Of a DNA stretch of 64,000 nucleotides, positions 38,927 to 47,973 are shown in pieces. Every line of letters begins with the position of its first letter. Position 1 is the first letter of the stretch. The notes beneath the pieces were generated by a model that saw only the letters and a list, made by a program, of their open reading frames with translations, did not search any database and had not been told where the DNA came from. This DNA comes from an uncultured Nitrospira sp. (lineage in GTDB: Bacteria > Nitrospirota > Nitrospiria > Nitrospirales > Nitrospiraceae), in the NCBI GenBank assembly GCA_902500715.1, contig CABVRO010000001.1, positions 49,383-113,382 of the forward strand, in the 5' to 3' direction. The position numbers and the translations under genes are program-made.

Positions 38927-39948
38927 TGATCGCCTTGGGACGGGCTAAACGCGGGAGGGTGGGGGGGCTCCGTCCCCCTGCCTTTCCTCAGGTGTCTCGC
39001 CTGGGCTTGATGGTTGTTACTCTTGCTGTCTGCTGGGGCTGTTCCTCTTCTCCTCAGGACGGGGCGGTTTCCGGGGGCGATACGAAAACGAATCACCGTC
39101 CGACCGTCCGCCTCGTAACCATCGTTCCCAATCCTCTGATATTGGCGGGCCCGATCACTGCGCATGTCGCAGCCGACGATCCTGATGGTACCGAACCGAT
39201 CAAGCGGTTCCAGTGGATCGTCAACGGGGTTTCGGTACCGGGTGCGACGGGGCATGAACTCCATCCTGACCAGGTGAAGCGTGGCGACACGGTCGCGCTC
39301 GAAGTGGTGGTGTCTGATGGGCAGGCAGAGAGTGTTCCCTATCGCACAGAGCCGGTCATGGTGATGAATACGCCCCCTCTCGTGTCTCGGGTGGCAATTG
39401 AGGCGGATTCGCCCGATAAGGGGAATCGGGTCCTCGCTAAGGTCGAGGCGTTGGATCCCGACCATGACGACATCCAATACTTATATCGCTGGTGGCGTAA
39501 CGATAAGCAGGTGAAGGAAGGCGAGGAAAACGTTCTTGATACAGCCGGGTTCGGTCGAAAGGATATTGTGGCTGTCGAAGTCGTCGCGAGGGATCAGGAT
39601 TCGGCGGCCCCACCCGCTCGATCAGTGCCGATCGTCCTCGGGAATTCACCGCCACAGATCCTCTCAAATCCGGCCGCGTTGACCGATAAAGAGCAATACG
39701 AGTACTTCGTCCAAGCGAAGGATGCCGATGGCGATAGCATCAACTATGGGCTCGAGACAGGGCCTCCGGGGATGACGATCGACAAGGCGACTGGCCACGT
39801 GACCTGGAAAGTGACGCCGGGTGTCGGGGGGACTCATCGCATCAAGATCATGGTGGACGATGGGCAGGGTGGGACGGCCTGGCAGGAGTTTGAGCTCTCG
39901 ATTCCCTCTACCGCCCAATCGCCGACAAGTTCCTCCGCTCAAGGCTAG
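38926..39948 (+). CDS. Lipoprotein with Ig/cadherin-like repeats, next to pilY1
   Basis: A 340-residue protein starting with TGATG overlap to the pilY1 stop. It has a hydrophobic stretch and a lipobox-like LAVCWGCSSS; a GTG at 38992 would give a much more normal, shorter signal and may be the true start. The rest shows repeated Ig/cadherin-type domains (DDPDGTEPIKRFQW, DPDHDDIQYLYRWW, DADGDSINYGLETGPPG, the last like putative-Ig/PKD repeats). It probably sits at the cell surface near the pilus; function is unknown. Confidence 0.7.
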   Translation: MIALGRAKRGRVGGLRPPAFPQVSRLGLMVVTLAVCWGCSSSPQDGAVSGGDTKTNHRPTVRLVTIVPNPLILAGPITAHVAADDPDGTEPIKRFQWIVNGVSVPGATGHELHPDQVKRGDTVALEVVVSDGQAESVPYRTEPVMVMNTPPLVSRVAIEADSPDKGNRVLAKVEALDPDHDDIQYLYRWWRNDKQVKEGEENVLDTAGFGRKDIVAVEVVARDQDSAAPPARSVPIVLGNSPPQILSNPAALTDKEQYEYFVQAKDADGDSINYGLETGPPGMTIDKATGHVTWKVTPGVGGTHRIKIMVDDGQGGTAWQEFELSIPSTAQSPTSSSAQG

Positions 39949-39994
39949 TCGGTTCCGGGTGGCCTCCTTATTTTCTGTCCTGTCCCCTTCGACC

Positions 39995-40024
39995 TTGTTC
40001 CGGACTTTCCCGGTTTGTTAGAAT
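39995..40024 (+). promoter_or_regulatory. Possible phoH promoter
   Basis: TTGTTC at 39995-40000, an 18-base spacer and TAGAAT (5/6) at 40019-40024 precede the GTG of phoH by about 40 bases. Confidence 0.4.
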
Positions 40025-40064
40025 CTCCCTATCCGTCCCGGCGAAAGGAGTTTTCGACACCGGC

Positions 40065-41129
40065 GTGCGCAAGATCAAACTACGGGAAGGCACGAATACC
40101 GCAGCCCTGTTCGGGCACCATGATCGACACCTCAAGCTGATTGAGGAAGAGTTCGGTGTGCGATGCTCGGCGCGGGGTGAAGAAGTGACGGTGGAGGGTA
40201 CGCCCGAGACCGTCAAGCAGGCGGAACGGGTTCTCAATGAGCTCGCTTCGTTGACGAATGAAGGGTATGACCTGCGGTCCGATGATGTGACGCATGCGCT
40301 GACCGCTCTCCGCCACAACCACGACGCTTCTCTCAAAGAACTGCTTTTCAGCGCTTCCCCCATCGTCACTCGGAAGCGATTCATCGTTCCGAAGACTCCG
40401 ACTCAGAAATACTATCTGGACGCGATCGAAAAACACGACATCGTGATCGGTATCGGTCCTGCGGGCACGGGCAAGACCTACTTGGCCATGGCGATGGCGG
40501 TCAGTGCGCTGATGAAAAAAGATGTCAGCCGCATCATCCTCGCGCGGCCGGCTGTTGAGGCCGGCGAGAAGCTCGGATATTTGCCCGGTGACATGTATGC
40601 CAAGGTCAATCCCTATCTCCGGCCGCTCTACGATGCCCTATTCGATATGATGGATATGGAACGTGCCAATCGCCTGATCGAGCGGGGGGATATCGAAATT
40701 GCGCCCCTGGCATTCATGCGCGGCCGGACCCTAAACGATTCATTTGTGATTCTGGATGAAGCGCAAAATGCGACTGCCGAACAGATGAAGATGTTCCTTA
40801 CCCGGCTAGGGTTTCATTCGAAGGCCGTCGTGACGGGGGACATTACGCAGATCGATCTTCCGTCGGACCGGGTGTCTGGGCTCATCGAGGTGCGCGACAT
40901 TCTTCAGGACATTGCCGGGATCGAGTTTGTCTACTTCGATGAGCGAGATGTGGTGCGGCATCGCCTGGTCCAGGAAATCATCAAGGCCTACGATCGCCAT
41001 ACGGCCAGTCCTGCGCATCCGGTCCAGCCACGAAAAGGCGAGGCTCGAATCAAGGGCGGCCAGCGTTCGGATCCCAAACACACCCGTCCCGCGTCTCCTC
41101 CCACAGGTTCCTGGGGCCAGTCTCATTAA
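40065..41129 (+). CDS. PhoH-like P-loop ATPase (PhoL/YbeZ type)
   Basis: A 354-residue ATPase with an N-terminal KH-like region (HHDRHLKLIEEEFGVRCSARG) and a PhoH domain with Walker A GPAGTGKT at 131-138 and Walker B FVILDEAQN. The C-terminal tail (about 315-354) is basic and low-complexity. PhoH-like proteins cooperate with YbeY in ribosome and RNA maturation. It starts at GTG and overlaps ybeY by one base. Confidence 0.94.
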   Translation: MRKIKLREGTNTAALFGHHDRHLKLIEEEFGVRCSARGEEVTVEGTPETVKQAERVLNELASLTNEGYDLRSDDVTHALTALRHNHDASLKELLFSASPIVTRKRFIVPKTPTQKYYLDAIEKHDIVIGIGPAGTGKTYLAMAMAVSALMKKDVSRIILARPAVEAGEKLGYLPGDMYAKVNPYLRPLYDALFDMMDMERANRLIERGDIEIAPLAFMRGRTLNDSFVILDEAQNATAEQMKMFLTRLGFHSKAVVTGDITQIDLPSDRVSGLIEVRDILQDIAGIEFVYFDERDVVRHRLVQEIIKAYDRHTASPAHPVQPRKGEARIKGGQRSDPKHTRPASPPTGSWGQSH

Positions 41130-41599
41130 TGCCGGTTGCGATCGGCATGCGGCTGACGAGGTGGTACCTCCGCCTCGGTGCCCTCAACACGCTCGCCATG
41201 CAGGTCTTACGCGCAGTCGGCGAAGTCGACACGCTGTTGAGCCTTGAAATCGTGGGCGACGTCAGGATGCGGCGTCTGAATCGAACCTTTCGTCATCGCG
41301 ACAAGACAACGGATGTGCTGGCGTTTGCGACCAGGGAAGGACCAGGGCCACCCTCGTCTCTTCTCGGCGACGTCGTTATTTCCCTGCCGCAGGCCATTCG
41401 TCAGGCGCGCCGTCATGAGCAGGGCGTCGACCACGAGTTAGCGGTGCTCCTGATTCACGGCATTCTCCATTTGTGCGGGTATGATCACGAGCGCAGTGAG
41501 GCGGAGGCGCAACGCATGAGTCGGCGCGAAAAGGCCCTGCTCCGCGCCGTTGCTCCGGTTCCACAGCTATTGGTGTCGCGCGGATCGGGTCGGGTATGA
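41129..41599 (+). CDS. ybeY: Endoribonuclease YbeY
   Basis: Zinc-dependent rRNA maturation factor. The 156-residue protein has the zinc motif HGILHLCGYDH near residue 110 and the conserved RDKTTDVLAFA and LLGDVVISLPQA segments. The start is tied to the phoH stop (TAATG). phoH-ybeY is a near-universal pair. Confidence 0.95.
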   Translation: MPVAIGMRLTRWYLRLGALNTLAMQVLRAVGEVDTLLSLEIVGDVRMRRLNRTFRHRDKTTDVLAFATREGPGPPSSLLGDVVISLPQAIRQARRHEQGVDHELAVLLIHGILHLCGYDHERSEAEAQRMSRREKALLRAVAPVPQLLVSRGSGRV

Positions 41600-41675
41600 T
41601 GCGGTATGTGATCACCCTGCACGAGAAGTCCTAGGCAGGATCGTTCATTAATCATTCGGGTCGGTCGAAGAGAGG

Positions 41676-42602
41676 GTGAGGTACGCGGTGGGTTGGCTTC
41701 AGAAGCTAAGTGCGGGGCTCTCCAAAACACGTGATGCGGTTACGGGACAACTGGATCGACTCCTGGGGCGGGCGGCTGATCCGGCGCTGCTGGATGAGCT
41801 GGAGGTGGCCTTGATCAGCGCAGATCTGGGCATGCCGGTCGTGGAACGTGTGATGGGGCAGTTGCGGGCCCAGATGCGGGGCGGTAATTTCTCGTCGGCC
41901 GATAAAGTACGAGACCTGCTGCGGCAATCCGTGCTGGATATTCTTCTTCCGACACAATCTGCCTCGATGGAGCAACTGGTGGCTCAGGGATCGCGTCCCT
42001 TTGTGATTCTTACCGTGGGGGTCAACGGTGTCGGTAAGACTACGACGGTGGCGAAGCTGACACAACGGTTTCGACAACAGGGAAAAAAGCCGTTACTCGT
42101 GGCCGGGGATACCTTCCGCGCGGCGGCAATCGATCAATTGCAGGTCTGGGCGGACCGCACCCAGGTCGATGTGATCCGCCATCGACCGGGTGCGGATCCT
42201 GCTGCGGTCGCTTACGATGGGATGACGGCTGCCAAAGCGCGCGGGTCGGACGTGGTGTTGATCGATACCGCCGGACGGCTGCACACCAAAACCAATCTCA
42301 TGGACGAATTGCGGAAAATCAAGCGGGTGGTCGCGCAAGAGTGTCAGGGAGCGCCACATGAGGTGTTGTTGGTATTGGATGCGACGGTCGGCCAGAATGC
42401 CATTGCCCAGGCGAGACAGTTCCATGAGGCCGTCGGAGTAACCGGAATCGCCCTGACCAAGCTTGATGGAACGGCGCGTGGCGGCATTGTGGTGGCCATT
42501 GCCGACACCTTCAAGATTCCGGTTCGTTTAATCGGCGTCGGGGAAGCCGTCGATGACCTCCAGGACTTTGACGCCAAGGCATTTGTTGAAGCGTTGTTCT
42601 AG
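41676..42602 (+). CDS. ftsY: Signal recognition particle receptor FtsY
   Basis: SRP GTPase that docks SRP-ribosome complexes on the inner membrane. The 308 residues cover the N domain and the G domain with GVNGVGKTTT (from 115), the DTFRAAAIDQL and DTAGRLHTKTNLM motifs, and TKLDGTARGG. It lacks the long acidic A domain found in E. coli, normal for many phyla. GTG 41688 is an equally good start. Confidence 0.95.
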   Translation: MRYAVGWLQKLSAGLSKTRDAVTGQLDRLLGRAADPALLDELEVALISADLGMPVVERVMGQLRAQMRGGNFSSADKVRDLLRQSVLDILLPTQSASMEQLVAQGSRPFVILTVGVNGVGKTTTVAKLTQRFRQQGKKPLLVAGDTFRAAAIDQLQVWADRTQVDVIRHRPGADPAAVAYDGMTAAKARGSDVVLIDTAGRLHTKTNLMDELRKIKRVVAQECQGAPHEVLLVLDATVGQNAIAQARQFHEAVGVTGIALTKLDGTARGGIVVAIADTFKIPVRLIGVGEAVDDLQDFDAKAFVEALF

Positions 42603-42754
42603 TCTTTCCTGACGAACATCCGCCCACGGTATCGCCAGACGTTTTTATTCAATTTCTTCTCATCCTGCCGCACCCATGCTAGGCTTCTGGTGACGGGCTG
42701 CATCCGTCAATGGCCCTGTGGCTTCTGATCCGGACGTACAAGCGAGATAAGATA

Positions 42755-43540
42755 ATGAGCACGGTATTGGTGATCGACGATGATCGGTTGCACTGCGACT
42801 TGTTGCAGATGGCGCTCGCCCGTCACGGGTATCAAGTCAGCATCGCGACGAGCGGGCGTGAGGGACTCGCCCTCTTTCGACAGCTTCGCCCGCTGGTGAC
42901 TCTGCTCGACTTGCGCATGCCGGAAATGGACGGCTTGGCGGTGCTCAAGGACATCCGAACGCATGACCCCCGTGCAGGGGTGATTATGCTGGGTGGCGGC
43001 GCGACGGAGACACTGGAGAATCAGGCGCGAGAATTGCGCGTCACGGATTTCCTGCGAAAGGGGCTGTCGTTGGATGTGCTCATCGGGGCCGTCCATCGTG
43101 TGGCCCAGCAGGCGAGGCGATTGGCTTCATCCGAGCAGTCTCGTGTCGGGGAAGAAATCGATCAGCTTCCCGATGAGCAGATTCTTGTCGTCGATGACGA
43201 CGTGATGGCGCGCGATCTTCTGGTGAGATTCCTTAGTCTGCGCGGATATCACGTTCGCGCTGCGCGCGATGGTCGTGAAGCGTTGCGACTGATCGGTGAG
43301 TCGGCGCCGGACCTTCTGATTTTGGATCTCGCTATGCCGGAGATGAACGGCGTGGAGGTCTTGCGGACGCTCGCGGCGCGAGACTATGCGGGCAGGACGA
43401 TCATTTTGGGTGGACATCAAAACGACCCCTTGCTGGCCGAGGCCTGGGCGTTGGGCCCGCAAGAGGTCTTGGACAAGCCCATCGATTTGGAGCGGGCATT
43501 GATGGCTATCCAGCTTGTGATGGTCTGTCGGGAGTGTTAA
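42755..43540 (+). CDS. Response regulator with two receiver domains
   Basis: A 261-residue protein made of two REC domains and no visible output domain. In the first, VLVIDDD starts the acidic pocket, the phospho-acceptor Asp lies in LLDLRMPEMDG and a conserved Lys in FLRKGL. The second has ILVVDDD, ILDLAMPEMNG and DKP. The ATG at 42755 is preferred to one at 42710. It could pass phosphate between partners or bind a target by protein contacts. No histidine kinase lies nearby. Confidence 0.85.
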   Translation: MSTVLVIDDDRLHCDLLQMALARHGYQVSIATSGREGLALFRQLRPLVTLLDLRMPEMDGLAVLKDIRTHDPRAGVIMLGGGATETLENQARELRVTDFLRKGLSLDVLIGAVHRVAQQARRLASSEQSRVGEEIDQLPDEQILVVDDDVMARDLLVRFLSLRGYHVRAARDGREALRLIGESAPDLLILDLAMPEMNGVEVLRTLAARDYAGRTIILGGHQNDPLLAEAWALGPQEVLDKPIDLERALMAIQLVMVCREC

Positions 43541-43573
43541 TCTTCACCGTCCGCCTCGTGGTTCCGGTGAAGG

Positions 43574-45763
43574 GTGAATGGTTTGTATCGCCTCATCCGT
43601 TTCAGTCTGCTGACAATTTGCCTTCTTCCTGCGCCTGCAGTCGCTGAGCCTGTTGCTCCCCCTCCGACGATTGAACACCATCAGCTTGTGCTCGCGTTGT
43701 CTCCTGATTCCCATCGACTGATCGCGACGGATCGAGTGACCGTTGCGGGAGGATCTCCCGGACAGGAGCTGGCATTTTCCCTTGCACCGACGCTCGTGTT
43801 GGAACGGGTCGAGGATCTCACGCATTGTCAGGACCCCTGTGAGTTCGCCCCCTCCGTTCCATTTGCACGGGACAGATCGTCAAGTCGGCCGGAGTCGCAG
43901 CGCATTTTTCTGAAGCAGCCGCCTGCCGACCCGACAAGCGGGACGATACGGCTCAACTTTGTCTACCATGGGGTGATCGATGATCCGCCTCGAGAACCTC
44001 GCCATCTGCGGTTTGTCACGCCGAGCGAAACGGCCGGCCACATCGGTCCTGAGGGGGTGTACCTCAGCAGCGAGAGCCAGTGGTATCCGGACCTCGACGA
44101 TTCGCTGGCCACCTATGACGTGAGGATCACGCTGCCCGATGGGTGGGCTGCAGTGACGCAGGGCACGGCTCAGGCCGACTCCTCGCGATGGATTGTGTCT
44201 ACGAAGAGCGAAGCGCTGACGGTGGTGGCCAACCGCTTTGTGGTCAAGACCCGTACCTGGAAGGCGCAATCCGGGCAGGCGATTCAATTGGCTACGTATC
44301 TGTTCCCGGACGATGCCGCGCTCGCCGACGAGTACCTCGACGCATCAGCCAGATATCTCGACGCCTATATCCCGTTGCTGGGGGCCTATCCCTTTTCACA
44401 ATTTGCCGTCGTCGAAAATTTTTTCTCGAGCGGATTGGGCATGCCGTCCTTTACACTGCTGGGAAGCGGGGTCATTAAACGCCACTATACGCAACCGTAT
44501 GCCCTGGGGCATGAGATCGTGCACTCTTGGATCGGCAACGGGGTATTCAACCGGGTGAGTCAGGGCAACTGGGTGGAGGGGCTCACGACCTACCTGTCGA
44601 ATTACTACTATCACGAGTTGATCGGCGACGAGGCTCAGGCCCGCGAACAACGACGGTTGATGCTGTTGGGTTATTCGGTCTATGTGCGCCCCGGCGAAGG
44701 GTACCCGCTCAAGAAGTTTGCTCAAAAGAGCGACGAAAAAGACAATGCCATCGGTTATCAGAAATCCGCGATGGTCTTTCATGCGCTGAGGCAGGAAGTG
44801 GGCGATGCGACATTTTGGCGGGCGCTGAAGCGCATCCCGGAACGGTACCTGCAGACGGCTGCCGATTGGATCGATCTGGAGCGGACCTTTCAGGAAGAGG
44901 CGGGCCGCGACCTCCGATGGTTTTTTGCTCAGTGGGTGGAGCGTGCCGGTGTGCCGGAAATCGCCCTGTCGGGCCTTCGCGCGCAGAGTATCCCCGGCCT
45001 GTCCGGCCGCGCCAACCTCGTCGAGGCGACAGTCCATATCGCCCAGAGCGAGGAGCCTTATCGGGCTCCGGTCGAGCTGGAGTTTGTGTTGAGCGGAGGG
45101 CGCACCCAGCGCGTCCATGTTCAAGTGAACGCCGCGCAGCAGGACGTGGTTGTGCCCCTTGCGGAGTCGCCGGCGACAGTCCGGCTGGATCCGGATTATC
45201 ATCTGTTTCGTCGTGTCGCGCGCAACGAGATGGCTCCCATGCTCAATCTGTATGTGACGGATGCCCAGCGAACGGTTGTCCTAGCCCAACCCTCGTCTGG
45301 GCCGCCCGGCCCGTTCGGCGATATCCTCCAGCGTCTCGCCGCGCAGGAAGCGGCGAAGGCTGATGCCGTGCGCACGACGGTGCTTCAACCGGGTGCGGGC
45401 AAGCAGGTTCCGCCGCCGGGATCGTTGTTGTTGCTGGGGGATCCGCGTGAGAATCCGATAGCCGCCGCAGCCGCGCGGTCTTGCAGTGATCATGTGCGTT
45501 TCCTAGACGGCGGATTTTCCGTGGCGGGTCACACGTATGAAGGCGCCGCCATGGCGCTGCTGGTATCCTGTCGACGCGACGAACATCCCGGCAGTGTGGT
45601 GACGCTGCTGTACGGGGTCACACCCCAGGCGCTTGTACGTGTGGCCCGGCTCTTGTTTTTTTACGGGTGGCAGAGTTATGTGGTCTTTCACGAAGGTGCC
45701 GTGGTTGCACGGGGAGATTGGGAGGATAGGATGACTACAGAGGTGCGAATTGAAACACAGTAA
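43574..45763 (+). CDS. Exported M1-type (gluzincin) metallopeptidase
   Basis: A 729-residue protein with a signal peptide (LLTICLLPAPAVAE). The zinc motif HEIVH is at 313-317, with the downstream glutamate in NWVEG (E335), one residue closer than the usual M1 spacing. The N-terminal part resembles the beta-sandwich domain of M1 aminopeptidases; the last 200 residues are atypical. The start is GTG. It overlaps the next gene by 14 bases, so translation is coupled. The protein likely acts in the periplasm. Confidence 0.8.
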   Translation: MNGLYRLIRFSLLTICLLPAPAVAEPVAPPPTIEHHQLVLALSPDSHRLIATDRVTVAGGSPGQELAFSLAPTLVLERVEDLTHCQDPCEFAPSVPFARDRSSSRPESQRIFLKQPPADPTSGTIRLNFVYHGVIDDPPREPRHLRFVTPSETAGHIGPEGVYLSSESQWYPDLDDSLATYDVRITLPDGWAAVTQGTAQADSSRWIVSTKSEALTVVANRFVVKTRTWKAQSGQAIQLATYLFPDDAALADEYLDASARYLDAYIPLLGAYPFSQFAVVENFFSSGLGMPSFTLLGSGVIKRHYTQPYALGHEIVHSWIGNGVFNRVSQGNWVEGLTTYLSNYYYHELIGDEAQAREQRRLMLLGYSVYVRPGEGYPLKKFAQKSDEKDNAIGYQKSAMVFHALRQEVGDATFWRALKRIPERYLQTAADWIDLERTFQEEAGRDLRWFFAQWVERAGVPEIALSGLRAQSIPGLSGRANLVEATVHIAQSEEPYRAPVELEFVLSGGRTQRVHVQVNAAQQDVVVPLAESPATVRLDPDYHLFRRVARNEMAPMLNLYVTDAQRTVVLAQPSSGPPGPFGDILQRLAAQEAAKADAVRTTVLQPGAGKQVPPPGSLLLLGDPRENPIAAAAARSCSDHVRFLDGGFSVAGHTYEGAAMALLVSCRRDEHPGSVVTLLYGVTPQALVRVARLLFFYGWQSYVVFHEGAVVARGDWEDRMTTEVRIETQ

Positions 45764-46883
45764 GACGGTGATGATCGGAATGGTGGGACTCGCGCTGGTT
45801 GCCACTACAACGGTCTCGGCGGAAGCAGCCGAGCCGAAGCCTGCACAGGTACCGGCGAAAGCGTCCGCCTCGGCCGAGCGGCATCTGACGAATGTCCGGC
45901 AGCTGACATTCGGCCGACAAAATGCCGAGGCTTATTTTTCTTTCAGCGGGGATAAACTTATCTTCCAGTCCACGAACAATTGGATGAAAGATACGTTTGC
46001 CGCGGCGATGCATCCGTCCGACATCCCGCTCGGCTGTTATCAAATGTACGTGATGGATCTCGGGAGCGAAAAGATTCGGATGGTCAGCACCGGTTCCGGC
46101 ACCACGACCTGCGGCTATTTCTTCCCCGGCGATCGCCGGGTCTTGTACTCGTCTACCCATCTGCGAGGTCCTAACTGTCCTCCGAAGCCAAAGCGTGACG
46201 GGGGGGCCTACCGCTGGGCGTTGGATGACTACGATCTCTTCTCCGTGCGTATCGACGGGCTGGACCCGCAACGTTTGACGAATACGCCGGGGTACGATGC
46301 CGAGGCCACGGTTTCTCCTAACGGCAAGACGATCGTCTGGACATCACTGCGTGACGGAGATCTGGATATCTACGCAATGGATCTGGATGGGACTCACCCG
46401 CGTCGGCTGACGCAGGAGATTGGATACGACGGCGGGGCGTTCTTCTCGCCCGACAGCAAACGGATCGTGTATCGCGCGCAGCATCCGAGCAATCAGGAAG
46501 AGCTGGATCAGTACAAGGCGCTTCTCGCTCAAAACCTGGTGGAGCCCGGGCGGCTTGAGATCTTTATCATGAATGCCGACGGGTCGAATAAGCAGCAAGT
46601 GACGAATAACGGCGCCTCAAACTTTTCGCCGTTTTTTCATCCCGACGGCCATCGGGTGATTTTTGCATCGAATGTGGACACGCGGAACGCATCGGGGCGA
46701 CCGGAGTTTCACCTCTATCTCGTCAACGAAGACGGTTCCCGGCAGGAGCGGTTGACGTTCGATGGACAGTTCAACAGCTTTCCCATGTTCTCGCCGGACG
46801 GGAAGACCCTCGTCTGGGTGTCGGACCGGCATGCGAAAGAGCCCGGAGAGTTCAATGTGTTTCTCGCCGATTGGGTTCCATGA
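45750..46883 (+). CDS. Exported TolB-like beta-propeller protein
   Basis: A 377-residue protein with a signal peptide and repeated WD40-like PD40 blades (DLDGTHPRRLTQ, YDGGAFFSPDSKRIVY, NADGSNKQQVTN, FSPDGKTLVW). It starts at TTG 45750, overlapping the M1 peptidase by 14 bases with AGAGGTG upstream. It is not TolB itself, as the Tol-Pal genes are absent. A link with the peptidase, such as presenting a ligand or substrate, is inference. Confidence 0.8.
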   Translation: MKHSKTVMIGMVGLALVATTTVSAEAAEPKPAQVPAKASASAERHLTNVRQLTFGRQNAEAYFSFSGDKLIFQSTNNWMKDTFAAAMHPSDIPLGCYQMYVMDLGSEKIRMVSTGSGTTTCGYFFPGDRRVLYSSTHLRGPNCPPKPKRDGGAYRWALDDYDLFSVRIDGLDPQRLTNTPGYDAEATVSPNGKTIVWTSLRDGDLDIYAMDLDGTHPRRLTQEIGYDGGAFFSPDSKRIVYRAQHPSNQEELDQYKALLAQNLVEPGRLEIFIMNADGSNKQQVTNNGASNFSPFFHPDGHRVIFASNVDTRNASGRPEFHLYLVNEDGSRQERLTFDGQFNSFPMFSPDGKTLVWVSDRHAKEPGEFNVFLADWVP

Positions 46884-47965
46884 TCGAACCAGGTGACGGG
46901 CAGGCGGCGTCGCAACCGGCGCAGCCTGAGCCACCACCGGCCTGCCCATCGATCCCGGCGGTCCTGCTATCGGTGATTGTCTTGTTTGGGTCGTTTGCGG
47001 CGCTGTTTTATATCGATATCCCCATCCTGTGGTTCCTCCGCTCGCACAATCTATCGGCGCTCCAATCGCTTGGTGATCTGGGCGAGAAGCTGGGCAATGG
47101 CGGCACTCTCGTGACTATCAGCCTGCTGCTCCTGGGGGCCGGGTACATGCTGAAGCGCCGCGCACTCACACGCGTGGCGCTGGATAGTCTCCTGGCGCAC
47201 GGTGCGGTGGCGATACTGGTGAACGGGCTGAAGCACATCATCGGTCGTCCCAGGCCAAGGCTCACACATTCGGGAGGGTGGCAATGGTGGCCATCGCTGG
47301 ATTCCGGTCTGGATTCGTTTCCGTCCGGCCATACCTCAGCGACCGTGGCGGTGGTGACCGTGCTGGCGAGAGCGCTACCCCGGTATCGATGGGTGCCGTT
47401 TGTCCTGGCTGCGTGGGTCGGAGCCAGTCGGGTCTGGCGGGGCTCCCATTTCCCAGGGGACGTGGTGGCGGGGATGGTGCTCGGGTTTGTGGTGGGATCG
47501 ATCTTTAATGGCCCGCTTCGCTGGTGGGGACGGTCCTCTGCGCAAGCGCTTGTCCGCATCGCCCCGGTCGTCTTGTCGCTGACAGGTTTCTTCTGGGTGC
47601 TGACGCATCGTATCGTCGACCCGCTGACCGATCACATCCTGCTTGCGTCCGGAACCATGCTGGTGGCAGGAGGTATGGCGTTGAGAATGTCAGGACAGCC
47701 ACAGCTGATGTCTGAGGGGGGCCGTACCAGGGTTGCTGCCTCAGATAGTCTTGTGGGGTTGGGCTTCGGTGTCGTGACCGGCGCACCGGTCGTGATCGGG
47801 TTGGCGAGTGTATGGTGTTGTTCACGGTGGAGCGGGGCCGTTGCCGCTACGATTTCGCGCTCGTCTACCTTGTCGCCTTTCCGACAGCGCATCCTCTATC
47901 CGGCAGGAGTCATCGCTGCCATAGCCGTGATCCAGTCACTCAAAGGGCTCGTGCCGTTGCAGTGA
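46880..47965 (+). CDS. PAP2-family membrane phosphatase
   Basis: A 361-residue polytopic membrane protein with the acid-phosphatase triad motifs KHIIGRPRPR, PSGHTS and SRVWRGSHFPGD. These enzymes hydrolyse lipid phosphates such as undecaprenyl pyrophosphate or phosphatidic acid. ATG 46880 overlaps the previous stop (ATGA). The C-terminal third is extra hydrophobic segments without the catalytic motifs. Confidence 0.88.
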   Translation: MIEPGDGQAASQPAQPEPPPACPSIPAVLLSVIVLFGSFAALFYIDIPILWFLRSHNLSALQSLGDLGEKLGNGGTLVTISLLLLGAGYMLKRRALTRVALDSLLAHGAVAILVNGLKHIIGRPRPRLTHSGGWQWWPSLDSGLDSFPSGHTSATVAVVTVLARALPRYRWVPFVLAAWVGASRVWRGSHFPGDVVAGMVLGFVVGSIFNGPLRWWGRSSAQALVRIAPVVLSLTGFFWVLTHRIVDPLTDHILLASGTMLVAGGMALRMSGQPQLMSEGGRTRVAASDSLVGLGFGVVTGAPVVIGLASVWCCSRWSGAVAATISRSSTLSPFRQRILYPAGVIAAIAVIQSLKGLVPLQ

Positions 47966-47973
47966 GGAATGGG

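Noticed and set aside
40065..40436. A minus-strand frame opposite the start of phoH
   Set aside because: It is a shadow with no supporting ribosome site or family motif.
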